Below are positions 6,678 through 13,926 of a stretch of 63,609 nucleotides of DNA, one piece after another. The position numbers and the translations under genes were made by a program. Origin of the DNA: a virus; the IMG/VR virus record IMGVR_UViG_3300042892_001063, positions 1 to 63,609 of that record; one strand, written 5' to 3'. How positions within the stretch are numbered: the stretch's first letter is position 1; each line of letters opens with the position of its first letter. The notes below the pieces were generated by a model. It searched no databases. It was not told the DNA's origin and worked only from the letters and a program-made list of their open reading frames with translations.

Positions 6678-6805
6678 AGTATAGAGGCAATAATGAGCTG
6701 CTGACAAAGGTCAGTGGCTTAGCCAAAGCAAGAGCAGTGTGTAACCAAATAGCCAACGACTGTGGAGATAACTTCATAGTGTGGTATAAAAAACTAAAAC
6801 AATGA
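6659..6805 (+). CDS. Small protein, unknown function
   Basis: This 48-aa protein (YTIYLEYRGNNELLTKVSG) ends as ATGA with the next gene. It resembles a short alpha/beta unit seen in small phage proteins but is not recognised. Overlaps on both sides support translation. Confidence 0.55.
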   Translation: MYTIYLEYRGNNELLTKVSGLAKARAVCNQIANDCGDNFIVWYKKLKQ

Positions 6806-7188
6806 CTAAAGAATTTATACCTTACGAACGAGCATTAGCTTTAAAAAAATTAGGATTTGATGAATCTTGCATAGGTTTTTATAATGTTAGAAGCCTTTTT
6901 GTACCTGATTATAAAGTAACTAAATTACAAATTGATAATTTAAGATTAGAAAAATGTTGTTTAGCGCCAACATTCGCACAAGCATTTAGATGGTTTAGAG
7001 AGAAGTATAATTTAGATAAAGTAATCTACCCAACGTTAGGAAGTGAAGGAAATTACTATATAAATATTTTTCAAAATTATAATAGTGATAATTCTTTGTA
7101 TTGGAATTGCTCCTATGAAACATTAGAAGAAGCAGAACTTGAATGTCTTAAAAAATTAATTGAGATATGCAACACACACAAACAGTAA
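6802..7188 (+). CDS. Conserved Bacteroidetes-phage protein, unknown function
   Basis: This 128-aa protein has the pattern ALALKKLGFDESCIGFY and, later, TFAQAFRWFREKYNLD. I recognise these from many hypothetical proteins in phages and prophages of Bacteroidetes. The role is unknown. It starts as ATGA overlap and overlaps the next gene slightly, so it is part of a coupled series. Confidence 0.75.
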   Translation: MTKEFIPYERALALKKLGFDESCIGFYNVRSLFVPDYKVTKLQIDNLRLEKCCLAPTFAQAFRWFREKYNLDKVIYPTLGSEGNYYINIFQNYNSDNSLYWNCSYETLEEAELECLKKLIEICNTHKQ

Positions 7189-7583
7189 CGCCTCACGGAG
7201 GATTTAACAAATCAGAACAGATGAAAGATAACAAATTAATAGCAGAGTTTATGGGGTTTCAACATACATCAATAGGTTGGTATGATGCAGAGGAATGCCT
7301 ACCTTTTAAATATGAAAATACATTTGACAACTTGAGATTTGATAAGGATTGGAATTGGTTGATTCCTGTGGTGGAAAAGATTGAGAGCACTAAATATTTT
7401 AATAGTGAAATTCAATTTTCAATTACTAAGTATGCAGTTAGTATTCAGTCAATAGATAAGAATGGTGTAATAATATCTCCTTGTATATTTTCAAAGCAAG
7501 GTACTTTTGCGGGTACAGAAAAAAGAAACGCTATATATATAGCCTGTGTAGAATTTATTAAATGGTATTATAAAAATGATTAA
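7167..7583 (+). CDS. Conserved Bacteroidetes-phage protein, unknown function
   Basis: The 138-aa reading starts at 7167; the internal ATG at 7221 (MKDNKLIAEFMGF) is an equally plausible start, because relatives of this family usually begin with that motif. The segment DKDWNWLIPVVEKIE (about 61-75) is typical of the family. Function is unknown. It overlaps the next gene by 8 bases. Confidence 0.7.
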   Translation: MQHTQTVTPHGGFNKSEQMKDNKLIAEFMGFQHTSIGWYDAEECLPFKYENTFDNLRFDKDWNWLIPVVEKIESTKYFNSEIQFSITKYAVSIQSIDKNGVIISPCIFSKQGTFAGTEKRNAIYIACVEFIKWYYKND

Positions 7584-7782
7584 AGTAACAGAAGACAATT
7601 TCGTTTGGAAAGTTCTAACCGAAAGTCAAGCCAAATTCATATTCATATCAGGAATATTTGAGTTATATTTGCTATTCGATGATGGCACAGATACCCTCAT
7701 TGAAAGCATTGAAGAGATAGGAGAAGCTACCAAAGAGGGAGCGCAATTAGTAATTGAAGTAGGATTTTATGAAAGTATATAG
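7576..7782 (+). CDS. Small acidic protein, unknown function
   Basis: This 68-aa protein has the look of a small beta-rich phage protein (DNFVWKVLTESQAKFIF, then DDGTDTLIESIEEI). It overlaps both neighbours (8 and 14 bases). No function is assigned. Confidence 0.65.
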   Translation: MIKVTEDNFVWKVLTESQAKFIFISGIFELYLLFDDGTDTLIESIEEIGEATKEGAQLVIEVGFYESI

Positions 7783-7993
7783 AGTAAGTACAACTGCGTA
7801 TGAAGAGGAGGACTTCTTCTTACATACAGAGATAACAGAACAGGAAATCATAGATGTAGTAACACCAATAGTTATGCGAGAACGTGATGGCTACGAGGAT
7901 TACGATAACGAATTATTACTTGATGCTTTAAGAAAGAAGTATTCAAGAAAAGCGATTGAGCTATATACAGAGTTCGATACGATTAAGATTTAG
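7769..7993 (+). CDS. Small acidic protein, unknown function
   Basis: This 74-aa protein is not recognised. It is acidic with a helical end (LLDALRKKYSRKAIELY). It is the last gene before a 234-base gap that holds structured RNA, so a transcript-processing or regulatory boundary may follow it. Confidence 0.65.
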   Translation: MKVYRVSTTAYEEEDFFLHTEITEQEIIDVVTPIVMRERDGYEDYDNELLLDALRKKYSRKAIELYTEFDTIKI

Positions 7994-8136
7994 AAGGGCG
8001 GCGGTTAAAAAATCCTTACTTATCGGTAATGTAGGTCGTTGTAATGCTATTGGTCAATTCAGTCGCTGCTCAGAGTTTACGCTCTACTCATAATACTGAA
8101 ATTACAATAAGATTGACTGATGGAAAGACATCAACA
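7994..8136 (+). ncRNA. Structured non-coding leader
   Basis: No gene is present. TTGTAAT (8039-8045) pairs with ATTACAA (8101-8107), and directly inside it TTCAGT (8058-8063) pairs with ACTGAA (8095-8100). The 3' strands are contiguous, so the two helices can stack with a 12-base bulge on the 5' side. A small AGAG/CTCT hairpin lies in the apex. It sits immediately before a tRNA-like element. A small RNA or leader is suggested. Confidence 0.4.
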
Positions 8137-8210
8137 GGGCATTTGGTGTAAGATATTGGTAACATTCCACTTATTAGGAGATAGGGGTTCGATTCCCCTA
8201 ATGCCCACTA
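8137..8210 (+). tRNA. Degenerate tRNA-like gene
   Basis: The acceptor stem GGGCATT (8137-8143) with AATGCCC (8200-8206) is perfect. The T arm AGGGG-TTCGATT-CCCCT (8183-8199) is textbook. The D arm GTGT/ACAT has the GG-containing loop. The anticodon arm is defective: only about four pairs (TTCC/GGAG) with an 8-base loop and almost no variable loop. If read as a tRNA the anticodon might be TAT (isoleucine), but this is unreliable. The 3' end reads A-CTA, not CCA. It shares its trailing sequence with the element at 1312. Confidence 0.45.
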
Positions 8211-8227
8211 ACTTTAAATTAAATCAA

Positions 8228-8488
8228 ATGGAACAGAATGAAACACTACAATCGTTTACGGCAAAAACATTAGATGCTATTGACGATGCAAAGAAGTTAT
8301 TAAGAGAGCATGGGTATTTTGTCGATAACTTATGGCAAACTTGTGACATCACAGACATTTGGGAATGTACAGAGGAACAGGCTCAGGAGTTATTATACAA
8401 GGCACTTACAAGTGAGTCAACAGTAGAGCAGATACACATTGCTGTTTGTTTTATGGCAGAAGATATGAACTTAAAAGAACTATCATAA
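8228..8488 (+). CDS. Small acidic protein, unknown function
   Basis: This 86-aa protein starts at 8228 behind TTAAATTAAATCAAATGG; an in-frame ATG at 8120 would read through the tRNA-like element and is rejected. The protein is acidic and helical (TAKTLDAIDDAKKLLREHG). No family is recognised. It stands directly after the tRNA-like sequence, as the gene at 1385 does. Confidence 0.65.
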   Translation: MEQNETLQSFTAKTLDAIDDAKKLLREHGYFVDNLWQTCDITDIWECTEEQAQELLYKALTSESTVEQIHIAVCFMAEDMNLKELS

Positions 8489-8490
8489 TT

Positions 8491-9285
8491 ATGAAAAACA
8501 TACACATATTACAACAAACAGATAAACCGAGTAGGTTACACGAATACGACTTCCTATCTCCAATGGGTTTATCAAAAGAACCTTTACAATGGAGATTGGG
8601 TAGAAACATCTACATCACTTCTGATGAAGAAATTAAAGAAGGAGATTGGTTTATAGATATTACTCTTACTAATAATGGTTTAATATATAAATCAGCAGGA
8701 TTTTCAAATTCTTTAGCGTATGAAGGTTGGGTAAAATCAACAACAAATATTATAAAAGAACCAAAAACTCAATGTAAAAAAATCATCCTAACAACAGACC
8801 AAGACTTAATCAAAGATAGTGTACAAGCTATTGATGATGAGTTTTTAGAATGGTTCATAAAAAATCCAAGTTGTGAGGAGGTTGAGGTTATTAAACATGT
8901 GGTAGATATGAGTATCTACGTGGATGATATTGAAAAGTGTAATGATACTAACTATGTAGAATACGAAATAATCATTCCAAAACAAGAATCTAAACAAGAA
9001 ACACTTGAAGAAGCTAAAAAACAACAGTTTAAGTATGATAACCTACAAGATGCTAAAGAAATTTCTTCACGCGTTAAAGTAGTTGAAACACTTGAAGAAG
9101 CTGCTGAAAGAATATATCCAAAAAACATTGTGAGTGATGGTTATGATACAAATTTTTTAGGTAGAGTTGGATTATATTTAGGTGCTAAATGGCAACAAGA
9201 TAAAATATGTGATTCAGAAGTAATACAAAGAATTAGAGGAACAAAATCAGATGCAGAAGCACGAAGAATTATTAGAACAATTTAA
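8491..9285 (+). CDS. Conserved phage protein of Bacteroidetes, unknown function
   Basis: This 264-aa protein starts at 8491 behind the leader AACTATCATAATTATG; an upstream ATG at 8446 lies inside the previous gene. The modules NIYITSDEEIKEGDW and KKIILTTDQDLIKD, followed by FLEWFIKNPSCEEVEV, are ones I know from many phage and prophage proteins of this host group. No activity is established. The C-terminal part is helical and charged. Confidence 0.75.
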   Translation: MKNIHILQQTDKPSRLHEYDFLSPMGLSKEPLQWRLGRNIYITSDEEIKEGDWFIDITLTNNGLIYKSAGFSNSLAYEGWVKSTTNIIKEPKTQCKKIILTTDQDLIKDSVQAIDDEFLEWFIKNPSCEEVEVIKHVVDMSIYVDDIEKCNDTNYVEYEIIIPKQESKQETLEEAKKQQFKYDNLQDAKEISSRVKVVETLEEAAERIYPKNIVSDGYDTNFLGRVGLYLGAKWQQDKICDSEVIQRIRGTKSDAEARRIIRTI

Positions 9286-9296
9286 AAAGAAATAAG

Positions 9297-9401
9297 ATGA
9301 AAGAAATATTAGAAGTTATAGTAATATTATTTTTTATAATTGGTGTTTTTACGATTGCAGGAATAGTAATAGAATATTTAGTAAACAAATTTAGCAAGTA
9401 A
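9297..9401 (+). CDS. Tiny membrane protein
   Basis: This 34-aa protein has one long hydrophobic segment (VIVILFFIIGVFTIAGIVI) and a basic end. It starts 12 bases after the previous gene and ends one base before the next. Its type recurs through the early arm. Function is unknown. Confidence 0.55.
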   Translation: MKEILEVIVILFFIIGVFTIAGIVIEYLVNKFSK

Positions 9402-9402
9402 A

Positions 9403-9486
9403 ATGAAAGAAGACGAAGTGCCGTATTATAAATGGTGTTACGGAAAGTTTATATTAGTAGGTTATGTAATAAAAGATAAAAAGTAA
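9403..9486 (+). CDS. Tiny protein, unknown function
   Basis: This 27-aa reading frame (KEDEVPYYKWCYGKF) fits exactly between its neighbours, four bases before the MazG-like gene. Its aromatic-rich composition is like other short early peptides here. It may be expressed; evidence is only packing. Confidence 0.4.
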   Translation: MKEDEVPYYKWCYGKFILVGYVIKDKK

Positions 9487-9489
9487 ATT

Positions 9490-9795
9490 ATGAAAGATTA
9501 TTTTGAATTAGAAGTTTGCGTAGAACAATGGGCAGAAGACAAAGGTATATTAGCTAAGGCTACACCTATGAAACAGGCAATGAAGACTCAAGAAGAGTTG
9601 ACTGAGTTGTGTAATGCTATCCTTGATAACGACAGGGAAGAGATTAAAGATGCTATTGGAGATATTGTGGTAACACTAATCATTCAAGCCAAGATGCAAG
9701 GTATGACTATCGAAGAATGTTTGAACGCTGCATACGATGTAATAAGTAAGCGAACAGGAGTTATGAGAAACGGACAGTTCGTAAAAGATAAGTAG
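9490..9795 (+). CDS. MazG-like nucleotide pyrophosphohydrolase
   Basis: This 101-aa protein has the all-alpha NTP pyrophosphohydrolase pattern: TQEELTELCNAI (about 33-44) and EEIKDAIGDIVVTLI (about 50-64), which supply the metal-binding EExxE and ExxD residues. Such enzymes cleave NTPs or dNTPs to monophosphates and pyrophosphate and in phages may clean nucleotide pools or lower host alarmone signals. Length is typical for a single-domain phage MazG. Confidence 0.8.
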   Translation: MKDYFELEVCVEQWAEDKGILAKATPMKQAMKTQEELTELCNAILDNDREEIKDAIGDIVVTLIIQAKMQGMTIEECLNAAYDVISKRTGVMRNGQFVKDK

Positions 9796-9797
9796 AT

Positions 9798-10190
9798 ATG
9801 AATAGTGGCTGCTTTAAAAAAGGAAACAAACCTTGGAACTTAGGGCTAAAGGGAATGCATCTCAGTCCTGATACAGAGTTCAAGAAAGGAGAAAGGTTTG
9901 GTAAAGAACACTATAGTTGGAAAGGCGGTGTTCAATTAGTTAAGAATGATTGTGCATATCTTTATGAAGGAATAAACAAACGAGTCAGAAGACCCAAAAA
10001 AGTATATGAAGATGCTAATGGAAAAATTCCTAAAGGTTGGATTATATACCACTTAGATAAAGATAAGGACAATGACCAATTGGATAATCTAATAACTATT
10101 CCAAGAGCGATACTTGTTAAAATAAACGCAAACAGAATGAACGCAAATTATTATGAAATTAAAAAAGCAGTAGAAGAATATGGAAGATAA
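9798..10190 (+). CDS. HNH homing endonuclease
   Basis: This 130-aa protein has KGNKPWNLGLKG (about 8-19), typical of NUMOD-like DNA-binding segments, and IIYHLDKDKDNDQLDNLI (about 82-99), the His and Asn residues of an HNH nuclease core, though the first His-His pair is reduced to Tyr-His. It cuts DNA in the family's known role as a selfish element. It lies between MazG-like genes, overlapping the next by 11 bases. Confidence 0.75.
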   Translation: MNSGCFKKGNKPWNLGLKGMHLSPDTEFKKGERFGKEHYSWKGGVQLVKNDCAYLYEGINKRVRRPKKVYEDANGKIPKGWIIYHLDKDKDNDQLDNLITIPRAILVKINANRMNANYYEIKKAVEEYGR

Positions 10191-10482
10191 AATAGTACAG
10201 TCAGTAGTTAATAAATACCAACAACGCTCAGCAGTTGGTCAAGAGAAGTATGGAGTTACATTAGAGCGTGATGATTTAAACTTCTTACAGTGGCTTACCC
10301 ACTTACAGGAAGAACTAATGGATGCATCGCTGTATATTGAGAAGCTAAAGTCAGAGTTAGAGAGTAGTCCTACTTTCCCCGATGGGCATGTCATAACAAA
10401 AGAGAGTTGGGATAACGCAAACAAGATTACACTAAATGGTTTTGTGTATGTAAAATTCACAGATTTAAAACTTTATAAATGA
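10180..10482 (+). CDS. MazG-like / all-alpha NTPase-related phage protein
   Basis: This 100-aa protein has KYQQRSAVGQEKYG (about 12-25) and LNFLQWLTHLQEELMDASLYIEKL (positions about 33-56), which includes the EExxD-like metal site of MazG-type folds. This is a common phage family usually annotated as hypothetical. Nucleotide hydrolysis is an inference. It follows a first MazG-like gene interrupted by the HNH gene. Confidence 0.6.
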   Translation: MEDKIVQSVVNKYQQRSAVGQEKYGVTLERDDLNFLQWLTHLQEELMDASLYIEKLKSELESSPTFPDGHVITKESWDNANKITLNGFVYVKFTDLKLYK

Positions 10483-10568
10483 AATACAAAGTTTACGGAG
10501 CATTAATGTGGTTGCTGTTTATAGCAATCATAACACTATCATTATTATTAATAACAAATACAATTTAA
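10479..10568 (+). CDS. Tiny membrane protein
   Basis: This 29-aa protein is one transmembrane segment (MWLLFIAIITLSLLLI). It starts as ATGA overlap with the gene before and ends one base before the next. Translation coupling supports it; function is unknown. Confidence 0.55.
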   Translation: MKYKVYGALMWLLFIAIITLSLLLITNTI

Positions 10569-10569
10569 A

Positions 10570-10914
10570 ATGACAATTCAAGACCAATTTAACTTAGAGT
10601 CAAGTAAAGAAAATCCAAACACTTTATTACTGTCAATACTGTCAAAAATATTAGACAGAGGTACAATTACTTTAGAAGAATGGAAATCATTAGGTAGGTT
10701 TATACCTAAAAAACAATTCCTTGACGAGAATCCAACAGGGGTAGTACTCGCATCTTGCGTAGAAGTAATACAATATCCGGGAGCACATTACATTCAAGTA
10801 ATGGAGTCAGGTACATTTAGATACAACTCAAAGATACATAGCAAAATACTTGACCAAGTTGAAGATATAGTATGGTTTTTAATATTTGAAAAACTTTGGT
10901 GTAATAAATGTTAG
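10570..10914 (+). CDS. Unknown early protein
   Basis: This 114-aa protein is not recognised. It has a helical N-terminal half and ends in a Cys pair (LWCNKC). It lies just upstream of an internal promoter and may be the last gene of its transcription unit. Confidence 0.65.
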   Translation: MTIQDQFNLESSKENPNTLLLSILSKILDRGTITLEEWKSLGRFIPKKQFLDENPTGVVLASCVEVIQYPGAHYIQVMESGTFRYNSKIHSKILDQVEDIVWFLIFEKLWCNKC

Positions 10915-10917
10915 AAA

Positions 10918-10951
10918 TTTGTATGGGATATGAATTTTTTTTGTATCTTTG
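10918..10951 (+). promoter_or_regulatory. Bacteroidetes-type promoter
   Basis: TTTG (10918-10921) and TATCTTTG (10944-10951) are separated by 22 bp, close to the TTTG-N19-TAnnTTTG pattern of Bacteroidetes primary promoters. The expected transcript start is near 10957, giving a short leader to the ATG at 10974. This promoter would drive the recombination and replication genes. Confidence 0.65.
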
Positions 10952-10973
10952 TACTTTAATTAAATCAAATCAA

Positions 10974-11276
10974 ATGAAAGAAGATGTATTCAATCAATAC
11001 GTTGGAAAGGTATTAGACCTATTCAATATGGACAGAGAAACCTTTTTCTCAAAGTCAAAACAAAGGCATATAGTAGATGCAAGACAGTTAGTTTACTACC
11101 TATGCCATAAAAGACAAATTAAGTCTATTATCATACAAAGATTTATGGAGAATAATGGCGTTTCTATATTCAATAATTCAATTGCTAACGGAGTAAAAAA
11201 CGTTGAGATTAAACTTGAAGAAGATAGAGATTACAAAATCATTATCAACGACATAGAGAAAGCAGTTTTTATATAA
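10974..11276 (+). CDS. DnaA domain IV-like DNA-binding protein
   Basis: This 100-aa protein is read from 10974, behind a promoter and the leader TAAATCAAATCAAATG; an ATG at 10908 would precede the promoter. KQRHIVDARQLVYYLCHKR (about 28-46) is the signature helix of the DnaA C-terminal DNA-binding domain, with the turn helices after it. It has no ATPase domain. Binding to the TGTCG iterons of this genome is a reasonable hypothesis. It opens the recombination operon. Confidence 0.65.
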   Translation: MKEDVFNQYVGKVLDLFNMDRETFFSKSKQRHIVDARQLVYYLCHKRQIKSIIIQRFMENNGVSIFNNSIANGVKNVEIKLEEDRDYKIIINDIEKAVFI

Positions 11277-11294
11277 TTAATCAAATCAAATCAA

Positions 11295-11966
11295 ATGGAA
11301 TTAAAACAATCGACATTCGAGAAATTGTCAGCTATCAATGTGAACGCAAAGGTAGAAAAGAAAAGCGGTCTAACTTATTTAAGTTGGAGTTATGCTTGGA
11401 GTGAAATAAAAAAGAATTGCCCTGATGCTTCTTATCAAATTAAGGGAGACCCTATTACTCAGAAGCCATACTTCTACGATGAGAATCTTGGGTATATGGT
11501 AATGACAGAGGTAACAGTCGAAGGTAAATCATTAGAGATGTGGCTACCTGTTATGGATGGAGCTAACAAAGCTATGAAAGCTACGCCATATAGCTACATT
11601 ACAAGATACGGAGAGAAGTCAGTAGAAGCCGCTACAATGTTTGACATCAACAAAACATTAATGAGATGCTTGGTTAAGAACCTTGCTATGTTTGGTATGG
11701 GTATTTATATCTATGCAGGAGAAGACTTGCCTGATACGCCAACTGAACCTACAGCTCCTGTTGCAGCAGCCAATCTAAAGAAAGAAGAAGCTACTGAATT
11801 ACCTCAACTTATTAAAGATACCGACAATTGGATTAATGTAGTTAAATACGTTACAGCTAATAAAGAGTTAGGTATGGAGAAAATCGGAACGCAGTTAAAT
11901 CGTAAATACAAAATCAGTCCTGCTCTTAAGAAAGAAATAGCAATCATCATAAAAACAACAGCATAA
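11295..11966 (+). CDS. Sak-type single-strand annealing protein (RAD52 superfamily)
   Basis: This 223-aa protein matches the Sak/DUF1071 family: LTYLSWSYAWSEIKK (about 26-40), MWLPVMDGANKAMK (about 82-95) and INKTLMRCLVKNLAMFGMG (about 116-134), then a flexible tail. The family anneals complementary single strands in phage recombination. The adjacent gene is a PDDEXK exonuclease, the usual partner. Start context is TCAAATCAAATCAAATGG. Length is normal for the family. Confidence 0.85.
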   Translation: MELKQSTFEKLSAINVNAKVEKKSGLTYLSWSYAWSEIKKNCPDASYQIKGDPITQKPYFYDENLGYMVMTEVTVEGKSLEMWLPVMDGANKAMKATPYSYITRYGEKSVEAATMFDINKTLMRCLVKNLAMFGMGIYIYAGEDLPDTPTEPTAPVAAANLKKEEATELPQLIKDTDNWINVVKYVTANKELGMEKIGTQLNRKYKISPALKKEIAIIIKTTA

Positions 11967-12712
11967 TGGCAGTAGTAAACGAACAGATACTTGATTTATT
12001 AAGAAACGATACTGAGTATTACTCAGGTATCGGAAAGAATTATTTATCCAACTCAGACATCGGAACATTATTAGAGAACCCGAAAGAGTTCGGTAAACCA
12101 CGTGAAGATAATAAAGCGTTTGCTGAAGGCAGATACTTTCATCAATCTATCTTAGAACCTGAGAAGATTAAAGATGTATTGTTTGTTGATGTAAGTACTC
12201 GAACTACTAAGGAATACAAAGAGTTCTGCATAGCTAACAAATTACCGTTCTGTTTGCTTAAAAAGGAAATAGATGAAGTCAAGGGTCTTGTAAAGATTAT
12301 CAACGGTAATATCGCATTTTTTGAGGAGATATATAAAGACGGTAATCAGTTTGAGGTTCCTGCTGTTGGAGAGATTCAAGGTATGATGTGGAAAGGCAAA
12401 GCAGACATCGTGACTAACGAATGTGTGATTGACTTGAAGACCACGAGTGATATACAAAAGTTCAAGTGGAACGCTAAGAAATATAATTACGATTCACAGT
12501 GCTACATATACCAAAAACTATTCGGTAAGCCTTTAGTATTCTACGTTATTGACAAAGTAACAGGTATCCTTGCGGTATTTAAACCAACTGAGGAATTTGT
12601 AAAAGGCGGCGAGGAAAAAGTAGCACGAGCTATTGATATGTATCAGAGATACTTCTCAGCCAATCCTTCAGACGACATTGACAATTATTACATTGATGAA
12701 TTTTTATATTAA
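11966..12712 (+). CDS. PDDEXK exonuclease, RecB/YqaJ-like
   Basis: This 248-aa protein has the nuclease core KGKADIV (about 144-150) followed by VIDLKTT (about 153-159), the D and D-x-K residues of PDDEXK enzymes, then YDSQCYIYQKLF as the distal Gln/Tyr motif. It is similar to the phage DUF3799-type exonucleases. It would resect double-strand ends to single strands for the annealing protein just upstream, whose last base it shares. Confidence 0.8.
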   Translation: MAVVNEQILDLLRNDTEYYSGIGKNYLSNSDIGTLLENPKEFGKPREDNKAFAEGRYFHQSILEPEKIKDVLFVDVSTRTTKEYKEFCIANKLPFCLLKKEIDEVKGLVKIINGNIAFFEEIYKDGNQFEVPAVGEIQGMMWKGKADIVTNECVIDLKTTSDIQKFKWNAKKYNYDSQCYIYQKLFGKPLVFYVIDKVTGILAVFKPTEEFVKGGEEKVARAIDMYQRYFSANPSDDIDNYYIDEFLY

Positions 12713-12717
12713 GAGAT

Positions 12718-12894
12718 ATGAAATATTTAATCAGCGTAGTACTTACGTTTCTATCAGTATTAGCCTTTATGAAACTATTATTCTTGTTAAATAAAGGCAA
12801 TACTATTGCGAATATTTTCGCTATAATCGGAATATTCCTATTGGGATATTTAATAATCAAAACAAAATTATTCACTCAAATTAAATCAAAATGA
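12718..12894 (+). CDS. Small two-helix membrane protein
   Basis: This 58-aa protein has two hydrophobic segments (YLISVVLTFLSVLAF and IFAIIGIFLLGYLII) joined by a short basic turn. It overlaps the SPFH gene as ATGA, so the two are made together; it could be a membrane partner of that lipoprotein. Function is unknown. Confidence 0.65.
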   Translation: MKYLISVVLTFLSVLAFMKLLFLLNKGNTIANIFAIIGIFLLGYLIIKTKLFTQIKSK

Positions 12895-13733
12895 AAAAAT
12901 TAGCATTAGCATTTTTAGTAGCAATTTCAGTAGCATCTTGCACAACAGCCGACTCATCAGAAGTGGCATTAGTAGTTGACCAAATCGGTAACGACAAAGG
13001 AGTTCCAAATATTCAAATGGAATCAGGATTCATATTCTATTTCCCGCCAACACAGGATGTATTTATGTATCCAACATCAGTTCAGCATAAAGTTTGGACC
13101 GCAGACAATCAAGAGGGTTCAGAAACAGATGAACATATTGACGTAACCTCATCAGATGGGGCTACATTCGGACTTGATGTATCTGTAAACTTACAACTTC
13201 AAAGAGCAAGGGCGTCAGAGTTGTTTATCAAGTATAGAGTTGATATGAATGATTTAATAGATACAAGAGTAAGAACTATTGTTAGAAAAGAACTTTTAGA
13301 TAACGCTGTTAATTTCGCATCAGATAGTTTGTTACAACATAGAAACGTGTACGAAGCAAACGTAACAAAGACATTAGCTTTATCATTAGAGAAAGAAGGT
13401 TTTACACTTAATAATATTGCAATTTTAAAGATGGCATTACCATCATCATACAAGAAAGCTATTGAAAGAAAGATTGCCGTGTTGCAAGAAACAGCAACAA
13501 TCATCTCTCAAACTAAACAGGCAGAGCAGACAGCATTGAAGAAAGTAGCATTAGCTAAAGGTAACTACGAGGCAGCACAATACGATGCCAAAACAAAAGA
13601 AATCTTATCACAACCTAAATTACTTGAGTTATACAGAGCAGAGACAGAAAGAGTATGGGCAAATAAAGGTAAGTCTCCTTATGGTTCTAATAATGTATTT
13701 GGAACAGCATCAGGTATTCTTTTAAATAAATAG
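12891..13733 (+). CDS. SPFH/band 7-like lipoprotein
   Basis: This 280-aa protein begins with a lipoprotein signal (MKKLALAFLVAISVASC, cleavage before Cys17). The middle (about 30-200) follows the SPFH/prohibitin pattern: beta strands, then a helix with VRTIVRKELLDNAV and ALPSSYKKAIERKIAV, then an Ala/Lys/Gln-rich coiled coil. Such proteins form membrane-associated rings. The lipid anchor would hold it in the cell envelope, facing the periplasm. A role in superinfection exclusion or membrane stabilisation is inference; it sits inside the recombination-replication operon, which is odd. Confidence 0.75.
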   Translation: MKKLALAFLVAISVASCTTADSSEVALVVDQIGNDKGVPNIQMESGFIFYFPPTQDVFMYPTSVQHKVWTADNQEGSETDEHIDVTSSDGATFGLDVSVNLQLQRARASELFIKYRVDMNDLIDTRVRTIVRKELLDNAVNFASDSLLQHRNVYEANVTKTLALSLEKEGFTLNNIAILKMALPSSYKKAIERKIAVLQETATIISQTKQAEQTALKKVALAKGNYEAAQYDAKTKEILSQPKLLELYRAETERVWANKGKSPYGSNNVFGTASGILLNK

Positions 13734-13735
13734 AT

Positions 13736-13846
13736 ATGTGGGATTTATTTTATAATTGGATAGCTCCAATCGGAATTACAGTTATGTTTCTTTTTATGAT
13801 AATTATGCTTATAGCTATCGTAAGAGATATGTATAATAATTATTAA
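13736..13846 (+). CDS. Tiny membrane protein
   Basis: This 36-aa protein has one hydrophobic segment (PIGITVMFLFMIIMLIAIV). It starts two bases after the SPFH gene. It may be a further component of a membrane cluster (12718-13846); no function is known. Confidence 0.55.
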   Translation: MWDLFYNWIAPIGITVMFLFMIIMLIAIVRDMYNNY

Positions 13847-13852
13847 CAATAC

Positions 13853-13906
13853 ACCAAGCATAGCTTTAATCTCAGGGAGTTATGCTTGGTTCAAATAGAC
13901 TGAGAT
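13853..13906 (+). promoter_or_regulatory. H-type RNA pseudoknot before SSB-like gene
   Basis: Stem 1 is ACCAAGCATA (13853-13862) with TATGCTTGGT (13881-13890), 10 perfect pairs. Its loop holds ATCTCAG (13869-13875), which pairs fully with CTGAGAT (13900-13906) downstream. Loop 1 is 6 nt, the inter-stem segment 5 nt and the last loop 9 nt. The start codon follows 20 bases later. T4 gene 32, also a single-strand DNA-binding protein gene, is known to be autoregulated through a leader pseudoknot; the parallel is inference. Confidence 0.7.
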
Positions 13907-13926
13907 AAACTAAATAAATTATTACA

